Source of the DNA: DASSJT01 sp963715025
Lineage (GTDB): Bacteria > Actinomycetota > Actinomycetes > Actinomycetales > Dermatophilaceae
Direction of reading: 5' to 3'
Assembly: GCA_963715025.1 (NCBI GenBank)
Contig: CAVQQQ010000003.1
Span: 310,001-374,000 of the forward strand
Length of the DNA: 64,000 nucleotides
The notes beneath the pieces are model-generated. The model ran no database searches, was not told the origin of the DNA, and was given only the letters and a program-made list of their open reading frames with translations. Shown here one piece after another: positions 51,547 through 59,718 of this stretch (position 1 is its first letter; every line of letters starts with the position of its first letter). Made by a program: the position numbers and the translations under genes.

Positions 51547-53271
51547 ATGGACTATGCCGGTCACCATGCCAAGGACGGCATGTCGGGTCTTGACTCGGTA
51601 GAGGACCTGCTGGAGGCGGCCCGCGACTGGGCCGAAGACGACGTCGACGACGAGACCCGGGACGAGCTCGACGACATCGTCGAGCGAGCCGAGGAGGGTG
51701 ACGAGGCAGCCATCGAGGACCTGCGAGACCGGTTCTCGGGCATGCTCGAGTTCGGGACCGCCGGACTGCGCGGACCCCTGGGGGCCGGGCCGAACCGGAT
51801 GAACCGGTCGGTGGTCATCCGGGCAGCAGCAGGCCTCACGGCATACCTCAAGAACCAGGTCGTCAAGGACGGCTCGGGGTTCATGGTGGTCATCGGCTAC
51901 GACGCGCGGACGAACTCCGACGTCTTCGCCCATGACACCGCGGCCGTCGTCGTCGGCGCCGGGGGCAACGCCATGGTGATGCCCCACCCGCTGCCGACGC
52001 CGGTGCTCGCGTTCGCTATCCGTCACCTGGGCGCAGCCGCGGGTGTGATGGTGACCGCCAGCCACAACCCGCCCCAGGACAACGGCTACAAGGTCTACCT
52101 CGGGGACGGCTCGCAGATCGTGCCGCCCGCCGATGCCGAGATCGCCGCGCAGATCGCGCGGGTCAGCCGGGTGATGCAGGTGCCGATGGCCGACGACGGG
52201 TGGGAGACCCTGGGCGACGAGATCCTCGAGGCCTACCTCGACGCCACAGCCGCCGTCGTGCAGCCGGACACCCCGCGCGACCTGTCGGTCGTGCACACGT
52301 CGCTGCACGGGGTCGGCAACGACACCCTACTGCGCGCGTTCGAGCGGGCCGGTTTTCCACGGCCCCACACGGTCCCAAGCCAGCAGGAGCCGGACCCGGA
52401 ATTTCCCACGGTCTCCTTCCCCAACCCGGAGGAGCCCGGCGCGATCGACGCCGCCCTGGCGCTGGCTCGCGAGGTCAAACCCGACCTGGTGATCGCCAAC
52501 GACCCCGACGCCGACCGCTGCGCGGTGGCCATCCCGGTCGGCAACGACTGGCGCATGCTCCACGGCGACGAGGTGGGGGCGCTGCTGGGCTCCCGCATTC
52601 TGGTGCAGGGAGTGCCGAAGGACCGGACCCTGGCCAACTCCATCGTGAGCTGCCGCCTGCTTGCGGCGATGGCCGCGCAGCACGGGGTGCGGCACGAGGA
52701 GACGCTGACCGGGTTCAAGTGGATCTCTCGCGTCAAGGGACTTCGCTACGGCTACGAAGAGGCGCTCGGCTACTGCGTCGACCCCGACACCGTCCGCGAC
52801 AAGGACGGCGTGAGCGCGGCTCTGATGATCGCCGAGCTGGCCGCCATCCTCAAAGCCGAGGGCCGCACCCTCCAGGACGTGCTCGACGACCTCGAGCGAC
52901 AGCTCGGAGTCCACGCGACGGACTCGTTCGCAGTGCGAGTACAGGACCTGTCCCTCATCGGGCAGATCATGGCGCGGCTGCGGGCCCACCCCCCGAGGGA
53001 GATCGGGGGGGTTGCCGTGAGCCAGGCTGACGACCTGGCCGAGGGCAGCGACCTTCTGCCGCCGACCGAGGGCCTGCGCTACTACCTCGAGGACAACTCG
53101 CGCGTGATCGTCCGGCCCTCCGGCACCGAGCCCAAGCTGAAGGTGTACCTGGAGGCGATCGAGCCCGTGTCGGACGGCGACGACCTCGCCCGCGCCCGCA
53201 CCGATGCCGCGGCCCGGCTGGCCATCCTGCACGCCGCCATGGCGGATCTGACCGCTCCCGACCGCGGGTAG
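51547..53271 (+). CDS. Phosphohexomutase/phosphopentomutase (PGM2/PmmB-like)
   Basis: The 574-residue alpha-D-phosphohexomutase family protein has LEFGTAGLRG near residue 65, the phosphoserine loop VTASHNPPQDNGYKVY near 160, the metal loop NDPDADRC and the sugar loop GYEEALGYC, and ends in the phosphate-binding VRPSGTEPKLKVYLE. The LEFGTAGLRG and length put it with PGM2-type enzymes, several of which act on (deoxy)ribose-1-phosphate. Between punA and deoC, phosphopentomutase is the likely role. Its stop codon TAG is also the start of the -10 box of deoC. Confidence 0.92.
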   Translation: MDYAGHHAKDGMSGLDSVEDLLEAARDWAEDDVDDETRDELDDIVERAEEGDEAAIEDLRDRFSGMLEFGTAGLRGPLGAGPNRMNRSVVIRAAAGLTAYLKNQVVKDGSGFMVVIGYDARTNSDVFAHDTAAVVVGAGGNAMVMPHPLPTPVLAFAIRHLGAAAGVMVTASHNPPQDNGYKVYLGDGSQIVPPADAEIAAQIARVSRVMQVPMADDGWETLGDEILEAYLDATAAVVQPDTPRDLSVVHTSLHGVGNDTLLRAFERAGFPRPHTVPSQQEPDPEFPTVSFPNPEEPGAIDAALALAREVKPDLVIANDPDADRCAVAIPVGNDWRMLHGDEVGALLGSRILVQGVPKDRTLANSIVSCRLLAAMAAQHGVRHEETLTGFKWISRVKGLRYGYEEALGYCVDPDTVRDKDGVSAALMIAELAAILKAEGRTLQDVLDDLERQLGVHATDSFAVRVQDLSLIGQIMARLRAHPPREIGGVAVSQADDLAEGSDLLPPTEGLRYYLEDNSRVIVRPSGTEPKLKVYLEAIEPVSDGDDLARARTDAAARLAILHAAMADLTAPDRG

Positions 53272-53274
53272 ACT
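53269..53274 (+). promoter_or_regulatory. Putative -10 box (TAGACT) for deoC, overlapping the mutase stop
   Basis: TAGACT begins with the TAG stop of the previous gene and lies six bases before the deoC GTG at 53281, giving deoC its own leaderless transcript. Confidence 0.5.
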
Positions 53275-53280
53275 CGATCG

Positions 53281-54264
53281 GTGAGCACAGCAACAGTCGA
53301 TGGATCCGTCGACGCCACGGCACGAGCCCGCGACCTCCTGGGCGTCGGCCGCCTCACCAACTCCGCCCTGACCTCGTGGCTGCACGGGCTGCCCGGGGTC
53401 GACCAGGTGGGCTGCGAGGCCCGTGCCGCAGGTCTGGGCACCCGCTCGATCAAGACCACGGCCAAGGCCTGGGCGATCGACACCGCCATCTCGATGATCG
53501 ACCTGACCACGCTCGAGGGCGCCGACACCGAGGGCAAGGTGCGCTCGCTGTGCGCCAAGGCGCTCGTGCCGGACCCGAGCGACGCCACGACCCCCCGCCC
53601 GGCGGCGATCTGTCTCTACGGCGACAGGGTGGGGTTCGCCAAGGAAGCGCTCGGCAGCAGCGGGATCCACGTTGCCGCTGTGGCGACGGCCTTCCCCTCG
53701 GGACGGGCTTCCATGGCGGTCAAGCTGGCCGACACGCGCGATGCCGTCGAGGCCGGGGCTGACGAGATCGACATGGTCATCGACCGCGGTGCTTTCCTGT
53801 CCGGCCACTACCTCGACGTCTTCAACGAGATCGCGCAGGTCAAGGACGCCTGCGGCTCGGCCCACCTCAAGGTGATCATGGAGACCGGGGAGCTGGTGAC
53901 CTACGACAACGTCCGTCGCGCGTCCTGGCTCTCGATGCTGGCCGGCGGCGACTTCATCAAGACCTCGACCGGCAAGATCCAGCCGGCCGCCACGCTCCCG
54001 GTCACGCTGATCATGCTCGAGGCAGTCCGCGACTGGCGCGACCTGACCGGCGAGATGGTCGGCGTCAAGCCGGCCGGCGGCATCAAGACGTCCAAGGACG
54101 CCCTCAAGTACCTCGTCACGGTCAACGAGATCGCCGGCGACGACTGGCTCGACCCCGACTGGTTCCGGTTCGGCGCGTCGAGCCTGCTCAACGACCTGAT
54201 CCTGCAGCGCCAGAAGCTCAAGACTGGCGCCTACTCCGGCCCCGACTACGTGACCATCGACTGA
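53281..54264 (+). CDS. deoC: Deoxyribose-phosphate aldolase
   Basis: The 327-residue class I aldolase cleaves 2-deoxyribose-5-phosphate. The Schiff-base lysine is in AHLKVIMETGEL near residue 198 and the second lysine in VGVKPAGGIKTSKDAL near 262; EAGADEIDMVIDRG contains the catalytic aspartate. It belongs to the long form (over 300 residues) also found in animals and some actinobacteria, rather than the ~220-residue form. It is followed by two aldehyde dehydrogenase genes that could oxidise the acetaldehyde produced. Confidence 0.95.
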   Translation: MSTATVDGSVDATARARDLLGVGRLTNSALTSWLHGLPGVDQVGCEARAAGLGTRSIKTTAKAWAIDTAISMIDLTTLEGADTEGKVRSLCAKALVPDPSDATTPRPAAICLYGDRVGFAKEALGSSGIHVAAVATAFPSGRASMAVKLADTRDAVEAGADEIDMVIDRGAFLSGHYLDVFNEIAQVKDACGSAHLKVIMETGELVTYDNVRRASWLSMLAGGDFIKTSTGKIQPAATLPVTLIMLEAVRDWRDLTGEMVGVKPAGGIKTSKDALKYLVTVNEIAGDDWLDPDWFRFGASSLLNDLILQRQKLKTGAYSGPDYVTID

Positions 54265-54310
54265 ACACGACCGCTCGGCAGCATCGGCCGGGCGTGGCGA
54301 GCGAACACCA

Positions 54311-54349
54311 GACGAGACAGACAGACGAGACAGACAGACGAGACAGACA
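54311..54349 (+). repeat. Three tandem copies of GACGAGACAGACA ending in a start codon
   Basis: The 13-bp unit occurs at 54311, 54324 and 54337 without mismatch, and the last base of the third copy is the A of the aldehyde dehydrogenase ATG. The repeat fills the place of the ribosome binding site. Confidence 0.9.
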
Positions 54350-55797
54350 TGGCGAAGTTCGAGTACGCACCGGCGCCCGAGTCGCGGGCGATCGTCGACA
54401 TCAAGCCTTCCTACGGGCTCTTCATCAACGGCGAGTTCGTCCGGGGCGAGGGCGGCGCGGCGTTCAAGTCCGTGAGCCCGGCCACCGAGGAGGTGCTGGC
54501 CGAGATCACCGAGGCGAGCAGCGCGGACGTCGACGCGGCCGTGCGAGCCGCCCGGACGGCATACACCCGGGTGTGGTCGCGGATGAGCGGCGCCGACCGC
54601 GGCAAGTACCTGTTCCGTCTCGCCCGCATCCTGCAGGAGCGCGCCCGCGAGTTCGCGGTGCTGGAGAGCATCGACAACGGCAAGCCGATCCGCGAAAGCC
54701 GGGACGTCGACGTGCCCCTGGCGGCGGCCCACTTCTTCTACCACGCGGGCTGGGCCGACAAGCTCGAGTACGCCTCGCTCGGCAGCAACCCGCGACCCCA
54801 CGGCGTGGTGGGGCAGGTCATTCCCTGGAACTTCCCGCTGCTCATGCTGGCCTGGAAGATCGCGCCCGCGCTGGCCACGGGCAACACGGTCGTGCTGAAG
54901 CCGGCCGAGACGACTCCGCTGACCGCGCTGCTCTTCGCCGAGGTGTGCCAGCAGGCCGACCTCCCGCCCGGCGTCGTCAACATCCTCACCGGCGCCGGCC
55001 GCACCGGCCAGGCGATCGTCGACCACGAGGGCATCGACAAGCTGGCCTTCACCGGCTCCACCGCTGTGGGCAAGATGATCGCCCGGTCTATTGCCGGCAC
55101 CCGCAAGAAGGCAACCCTCGAGCTGGGCGGCAAGGCGGCCAACATCATCTTCGACGACGCGCCCATCGACCAGGCGGTCGAGGGCATCGTCAACGGCATC
55201 TTCTTCAACCAGGGCCACGTCTGCTGCGCCGGCTCTCGCCTGCTCGTGCAGGAGTCGATCGCCGACGACGTCGAGAAGCGGCTCAAGCGGCGCCTCTCCA
55301 CCCTCCGGGTGGGCGACCCGCTCGACAAGAACACCGACATCGGGGCCATCAACAGCCGGGAGCAGCTCGACCGCATCATCGAGCTCACGGCGGCGGGTGA
55401 GGCCGAGGGAGCCACGCGGTGGTCGCCGGAGTGCGAGCTGCCGACCCGCGGCTTCTGGTTCCGGCCGACGGTCTTCACCGGGGTGAGCCAGACCCACCGC
55501 ATTGCCCAGGAGGAGATCTTCGGCCCGGTGCTGTCGGTGCTGACGTTCCGGACGCCGCAGGAGGCCGTGGCCAAGGCCAACAACACTCCCTACGGCCTGT
55601 CCGCCGGCGTCTGGACCGAGAAGGGCTCGCGCATCCTCTGGATGGCCGACCAGCTCCGGGCCGGGGTGGTCTGGGCCAACACCTTCAACAAGTTCGACCC
55701 GACCAGCCCGTTCGGCGGCTACAAGGAGTCGGGCTACGGCCGCGAGGGCGGCCGGCACGGCCTCGAGGCCTACGTCACGACGGGAGACGCCCAGTGA
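54349..55797 (+). CDS. Aldehyde dehydrogenase
   Basis: The 482-residue enzyme has the full set of family motifs: VIPWNFPLLMLAWKIAPALA near residue 158, the cofactor loop FTGSTAVGK, the general base in LELGGKAANIIF near 262, the nucleophile in NQGHVCCAGSRL near 295, and the late EEIFGPVLSV and SPFGGYKESGYGREGG. It oxidises an aldehyde with NAD(P)+; acetaldehyde from DeoC is the obvious candidate from context. It overlaps the next gene by GTGA. Three tandem repeats stand in front of its ATG. Confidence 0.94.
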   Translation: MAKFEYAPAPESRAIVDIKPSYGLFINGEFVRGEGGAAFKSVSPATEEVLAEITEASSADVDAAVRAARTAYTRVWSRMSGADRGKYLFRLARILQERAREFAVLESIDNGKPIRESRDVDVPLAAAHFFYHAGWADKLEYASLGSNPRPHGVVGQVIPWNFPLLMLAWKIAPALATGNTVVLKPAETTPLTALLFAEVCQQADLPPGVVNILTGAGRTGQAIVDHEGIDKLAFTGSTAVGKMIARSIAGTRKKATLELGGKAANIIFDDAPIDQAVEGIVNGIFFNQGHVCCAGSRLLVQESIADDVEKRLKRRLSTLRVGDPLDKNTDIGAINSREQLDRIIELTAAGEAEGATRWSPECELPTRGFWFRPTVFTGVSQTHRIAQEEIFGPVLSVLTFRTPQEAVAKANNTPYGLSAGVWTEKGSRILWMADQLRAGVVWANTFNKFDPTSPFGGYKESGYGREGGRHGLEAYVTTGDAQ

Positions 55798-56717
55798 GCC
55801 CCACTGCCACCGAACGCGGTGCATCCCCCCGCGTGGAGGTGAAGAAGACCTACAAGCTCTACATCGGCGGCGCGTTCCCGCGATCGGAGTCCGGCCGCTC
55901 GTACGAGGTCTTCGCGGCCAACCGGGCGCAGACCTTCCTCGCGAACGCCGCGATGGGGTCCCGCAAGGACGCCCGCGACGCGGTCGTCGCTGCGCGGGGG
56001 GCCGTTGCCGGCTGGGCCGGCGCCACGGCATACAACCGCGGACAGGTCCTCTACCGCGTGGCCGAGGTGATGGAGTCGCGCCGGGCCCAGTTCGTCGCGG
56101 ACGTGCGGGCCTCGGAGGGCGTGGCCCCCTCGCGCGCCGAGGCGCTGGTCTCGGCCGCGATCGACCGGTGGGTCTGGTATGCCGGGTGGGCCGACAAGTT
56201 CGCCCAGGTCCTGGGCGGTTTGAACCCGGTCGCAGGCCCCTACTTCGACATCTCAGCCCCCGAGCCGACCGGTGTGGTTGCCGTGCTGGCGCCCCAACAG
56301 TCGTCGCTGCTCGGGCTGGTGTCGGTCATCGCGCCGATCATCGTGTCGGGCAACACCGCTGTGGTGCTCACGTCCCAGGAGCGGCCGCTCCCGGCCATCA
56401 CGCTGGCCGAGGCGTTCGCGACGTCCGACGTCCCCGGCGGGGTGGTGAACATCATCACCGGCCACACCGCCGAGGTGGCGCCCCACCTGGCATCGCACCG
56501 CGACGTCAACGCGATCGACCTGACCGGGGCCGCAGGTGTCGAAGGGCTGGCTTGGGGCGACCTCGAGCTGGCGGCCGCCGAGAACCTCAAGCGGGTGCTG
56601 CGCCCGGGCGGCGCCGGGGCAGAGGCAGTCGAGCCCGACTGGACGGCCGAGCCCGGCCTGTCGCGGATCAAGGCGTTCCTCGAGACCAAGACCGTCTGGC
56701 ATCCCAAGGGCCGTTGA
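55794..56717 (+). CDS. Short aldehyde-dehydrogenase-like protein lacking the catalytic half
   Basis: The 307-residue product resembles the first ~240 residues of an aldehyde dehydrogenase (YKLYIGGAFPRSESG, RGQVLYRVAEVMESR, ISAPEPTGVVAVLAPQQSSLLG, GNTAVVLTSQERPLP, GGVVNIITGHTAEVAP). It then skips the region with the catalytic cysteine, ending with a different short tail. The usual PWNFP is APQQS. It is probably not an active dehydrogenase and may be a partner of the complete enzyme it overlaps by GTGA. Codon use is normal and the frame is intact, so it does not look like decay. Confidence 0.8.
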   Translation: MSPTATERGASPRVEVKKTYKLYIGGAFPRSESGRSYEVFAANRAQTFLANAAMGSRKDARDAVVAARGAVAGWAGATAYNRGQVLYRVAEVMESRRAQFVADVRASEGVAPSRAEALVSAAIDRWVWYAGWADKFAQVLGGLNPVAGPYFDISAPEPTGVVAVLAPQQSSLLGLVSVIAPIIVSGNTAVVLTSQERPLPAITLAEAFATSDVPGGVVNIITGHTAEVAPHLASHRDVNAIDLTGAAGVEGLAWGDLELAAAENLKRVLRPGGAGAEAVEPDWTAEPGLSRIKAFLETKTVWHPKGR

Positions 56718-56719
56718 GC

Positions 56720-57406
56720 TTGTCGGCTGACACCCCCGCAGGCGAGATCGGCCCCGAGGCGGGCTCCACCCGCACGGGCAGGCGCCGTCGGGACGTGTCC
56801 CTGGCCCGCATCGTGATCTTGGCCGGCCCAAGCGGCGCCGGCAAGTCTCGACTGGCAGCTCGGCTCCATGCCGTTCATGGCTGGCCCATCGTCCGGCTCG
56901 ACGACTTCTACCGCGACGGCAACGACCCGTCGATGCCGCGCAGCGCCAGGCTGGGGATCGTCGACTGGGACCACCCGGACCGCTGGGATCGCGCTGCAGC
57001 CCTCACTGCTCTGGAGACGCTCGCCCGCCGCGGCAGTGCGGCGATCCCCGTCTACGACATCGCCCACAGCCGGGCGACAGGCACGGCTACGGTCGTGTGC
57101 GACCCGCGGGATCTGGTGCTCGCCGAGGGCATCTTCGCGGCTGAGATCATCGAAGACCTGCGCCGAGGAGGCCTGCTGCGCGCCGCCTACTGCGTCCACC
57201 GTCCCCGGCCGGTCACCTTCGTCTGGCGGCTGCTGCGCGACCTCTCGGAGCGCCGCAAGCCGCCGATGGTCCTGGTCCGGCGCGGGCTCGCGCTGATGCG
57301 CGACGAGTCCCAGGTGGTCGCCCGGGCCGAGAGCCTGGGCGCCGTCTCGACGCGCCCAGCCGCGGTCGAGCGCGAACTCGGCGCCGGCCAGCCAGTCCCG
57401 CGCTGA
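56720..57406 (+). CDS. Uridine-kinase-like P-loop kinase
   Basis: The product has Walker A IVILAGPSGAGKSRLAARL, then WPIVRLDDFYRDGNDPSM with the substrate aspartate, an IVDWDHPDRWD segment and LVLAEGIFAAEII, as in uridine kinase/phosphoribulokinase-fold enzymes. It closes the nucleoside salvage run, so nucleoside phosphorylation fits. The start is uncertain: TTG at 56720 (228 residues), TTG 56714 overlapping the previous stop, or GTG 56795, which would begin close to the P-loop. Confidence 0.82.
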   Translation: MSADTPAGEIGPEAGSTRTGRRRRDVSLARIVILAGPSGAGKSRLAARLHAVHGWPIVRLDDFYRDGNDPSMPRSARLGIVDWDHPDRWDRAAALTALETLARRGSAAIPVYDIAHSRATGTATVVCDPRDLVLAEGIFAAEIIEDLRRGGLLRAAYCVHRPRPVTFVWRLLRDLSERRKPPMVLVRRGLALMRDESQVVARAESLGAVSTRPAAVERELGAGQPVPR

Positions 57407-57578
57407 TCCCGAATCGTCCTGCTCACCGCCTGGCGGGCGTCCGCGGCGCGGGCACCCGCTCACCGCCGCAACGGCGCACCGGGCGTGTCTGGCGCTCTGT
57501 CGGCGGCGGCCCACGGCAGTCTTGGGTCCATGACCGGCGCTTCTCCGTTTCCCGACGTGCCTGGGTCCTCGGACCGCC

Positions 57579-58247
57579 GTGCCTGAGCAGGCGTCCAGCG
57601 GCAACCGCCAGAGCGAGCGGCGGCTGCCGATGGCGCTGGCCGTGCTGGCCGCCGCTGGCCTGTACCTCCTCATCCCCGAGCAGTTCCGACTGGGAGAGGC
57701 GACGCGCATCGGCTATCCGGTGCTCCTGCTCGTCCTGCTGGGGCTCTTGGTCATCGGCGATCCGGGACGCATCGACCGGGATCTCCGGTGGCTGCGCGTC
57801 ACTACCGGGGTGCTGATCGCCATCATCACCGCAGCGACCGCCATTTCCGCGGCGCGGATCGTCGTGGGGATCCTGCAGAAGGCCGCCTTCGCGACCCCCA
57901 GCCAGCTTCTGAGCGTTGGTGCCGCGGCGTGGATGACCAACGTCATCGCATTCGCACTCTGGTACTGGCATCTCGACTCCGGCGGACCGGCCGCGCGCGC
58001 TAACCAGACCAGCACGATGCCGGCGGCGTTCAGGTTCCCCGAACACGACATAGCGTCTCTGTCCGAGTCCGGCTGGTACCCCCAATTCGTGGACTACCTT
58101 GCCCTCTCGTTCAACACCGCAACTGCCTTCAGTGTCGCCGATGTGTCCGCGGTCAGGCACTGGTCCAAGCTGTCGCTCATGGCCGAGGCGGGCATCTCGC
58201 TCACACTCGCCGCTCTGGTCGTCGCGCGAGCCGTCAACGTCTTGTAG
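57579..58247 (+). CDS. DUF1345-like integral membrane protein
   Basis: The 222-residue protein has about five membrane helices (LPMALAVLAAAGLYLLI, YPVLLLVLLGLLVIG, VTTGVLIAIITAATAIS, VGAAAWMTNVIAFALWYW, and a C-terminal AGISLTLAALVVARAVNVL). WYWHLDSGGP and YLALSFNTATAFSVADV resemble the conserved loops of DUF1345 proteins. Function unknown. The GTG at 57579 has no clear ribosome binding site. The 170 bases before it hold nothing recognisable. Confidence 0.7.
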   Translation: MPEQASSGNRQSERRLPMALAVLAAAGLYLLIPEQFRLGEATRIGYPVLLLVLLGLLVIGDPGRIDRDLRWLRVTTGVLIAIITAATAISAARIVVGILQKAAFATPSQLLSVGAAAWMTNVIAFALWYWHLDSGGPAARANQTSTMPAAFRFPEHDIASLSESGWYPQFVDYLALSFNTATAFSVADVSAVRHWSKLSLMAEAGISLTLAALVVARAVNVL

Positions 58248-58315
58248 TCAGCATCAGCGGGGCGACGACTAGAGTCGGGGTGCCGGTCCCAGCGTCGGGT
58301 GACAAAGGAGTCATC

Positions 58316-58870
58316 ATGTCAGACGAGCAAACCTCTGCAGCCGCTGATGGGGAGGTGATCGCGCCTCTGTCGGACGGGGAATACGCCGTTCTCGTGGCGG
58401 ATTTCGCGGACCCGGTGAGCGCGTGGGAGGCGTACGAGATCTTAAGGTCGGCCGAGGACGCGCGCACCGTCGCCATCGACGGTGTGGTCGTCGTCGAACG
58501 TCAGGCTGACGGCACACTCGAGATCCAGAAGACCACCGATCACAGCACGCGTTCCGGACTCAAGTGGGGCATCGTGGGCGGCGCGGTCTTGGGGCTGTTC
58601 TTCCCGCCGTCCATCCTTGGCACCGCCGCGGCGTTGGGCGCGGCGGGCGCAGCGAGTGGCAAGCTTCGCGAACTGCACCACCGCCACGAACTCGTGGACC
58701 AACTGCAGGATGCGATCGCTCCGGGTCACTCCGGGATCGTCGCCCTGGTCTCCGATCCCGGCGTCGTGGAGATCCGCAAGGCCCTGGCCAGGGCCGATGC
58801 GATCGTCGAGTCCGCAGTCGACGACGTCGTGGCCCATGACATCAAGGCTGCCGCCAGGGAAGCCGAGTGA
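58316..58870 (+). CDS. DUF1269-like membrane-associated protein
   Basis: The 184-residue protein has an N-terminal ferredoxin-like part (EYAVLVADFADPVSAWEAYEIL), a central glycine-rich hydrophobic stretch (WGIVGGAVLGLFFPPSILG then AAALGAAGAASGKL) and a C-terminal HSGIVALVSDPGVVEI region, the order seen in DUF1269 proteins. AAAGGAG lies six bases before the ATG, one of the better ribosome binding sites here. It overlaps the next gene by GTGA. Function unknown. Confidence 0.75.
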   Translation: MSDEQTSAAADGEVIAPLSDGEYAVLVADFADPVSAWEAYEILRSAEDARTVAIDGVVVVERQADGTLEIQKTTDHSTRSGLKWGIVGGAVLGLFFPPSILGTAAALGAAGAASGKLRELHHRHELVDQLQDAIAPGHSGIVALVSDPGVVEIRKALARADAIVESAVDDVVAHDIKAAAREAE

Positions 58871-59568
58871 GCGCAGGAATGGGCGGCGACCTGACCCCTG
58901 CGACCCCGAGGTTGACTGCGCGCTTCTGGCGCAGCCGTCGTTCGGCGGCGATCGCCGGCATCGTCTTCGCCGTGCTCCTCTTGACCGTCCTGACCCTGAT
59001 GCGCCTCGCGGTGGGCGACGGTGACGTCCGGGCGCTCCAGACCGACGCACAGCGGCGCGGGTTGATCCGGCTGGGCCTTCAGCTGGTGCCGTTCGCCGGT
59101 ATCGCCTTCCTGTGGTTCATCGGAGTGGTACGCGAACAGGTCGGCTCCGTGGAGGATCGGCTCTTCTCCACCGTCTTCCTCGGCAGCGGGCTGCTCTTCC
59201 TAGCGATGCTGTTCCAGGGGGCGGTGAATACGACCAGCCTCATGACGATGCTCGCCGGCTCAGACGTCGACGCGAACCTCTGGGCCTTCGGTCGCGGCAG
59301 TACCCAGACCCTCATCTCCGTGTACGCGATGCGAATGGCGGCGGTCTTCACCCTCTCGGTGAGCACCCTCGGCCTGCGCACCTCGGCGTTTCCCCGATGG
59401 ATCTCGTTCCTCGGCTATGCCGCCGCTTTGGTGCTCCTGGTCGCCGCCGGCGAGCACAAGTGGAGCCAGCTGGTGTTCCCGGTCTGGGTCCTGCTCCTCA
59501 GCGTCGTCATCCTCGTCACCCGTCCCCTGGCCAGGACGGCCGTGGCCGACGCGATCCCACCCGGATGA
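58867..59568 (+). CDS. Six-helix membrane protein of unknown function
   Basis: I do not recognise a named family. The 233-residue product has six hydrophobic segments (AIAGIVFAVLLLTVLTLM, LVPFAGIAFLWFIGVV, TVFLGSGLLFLAMLFQGAV, a stretch around YAMRMAAVFTLSVSTLG, WISFLGYAAALVLLVAA, and LVFPVWVLLLSVVILV). It starts with a GTGA overlap on the DUF1269-like gene and is cotranscribed with it. Confidence 0.7.
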   Translation: MSAGMGGDLTPATPRLTARFWRSRRSAAIAGIVFAVLLLTVLTLMRLAVGDGDVRALQTDAQRRGLIRLGLQLVPFAGIAFLWFIGVVREQVGSVEDRLFSTVFLGSGLLFLAMLFQGAVNTTSLMTMLAGSDVDANLWAFGRGSTQTLISVYAMRMAAVFTLSVSTLGLRTSAFPRWISFLGYAAALVLLVAAGEHKWSQLVFPVWVLLLSVVILVTRPLARTAVADAIPPG

Positions 59569-59705
59569 GACGGGCACACAACACCCGCCGACTCCACGCC
59601 GCACTCGGCGGCCATCCGCCAGCAAGCCCCCGGTCCAAACCCTGATGGCCGGGCACATCGAGGCGCTTCTGTCCGCGGCCCAGAACCGAGGGCAACGAGC
59701 GCCTC

Positions 59706-59711
59706 GATAAT
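59706..59711 (+). promoter_or_regulatory. Putative -10 box (GATAAT) in a 7-bp hairpin loop before the hydantoinase gene
   Basis: GATAAT is seven bases before ATG 59719. It is also the loop of a perfect hairpin, GCGCCTC (59699-59705) with GAGGCGC (59712-59718). Confidence 0.45.
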
Positions 59712-59718
59712 GAGGCGC

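Noticed and set aside
52327..56031. Open frame of about 1234 codons on the minus strand
   Set aside because: Antisense to the mutase, deoC and aldehyde dehydrogenase genes; low-complexity His/Asp/Arg-rich translation, no family features.
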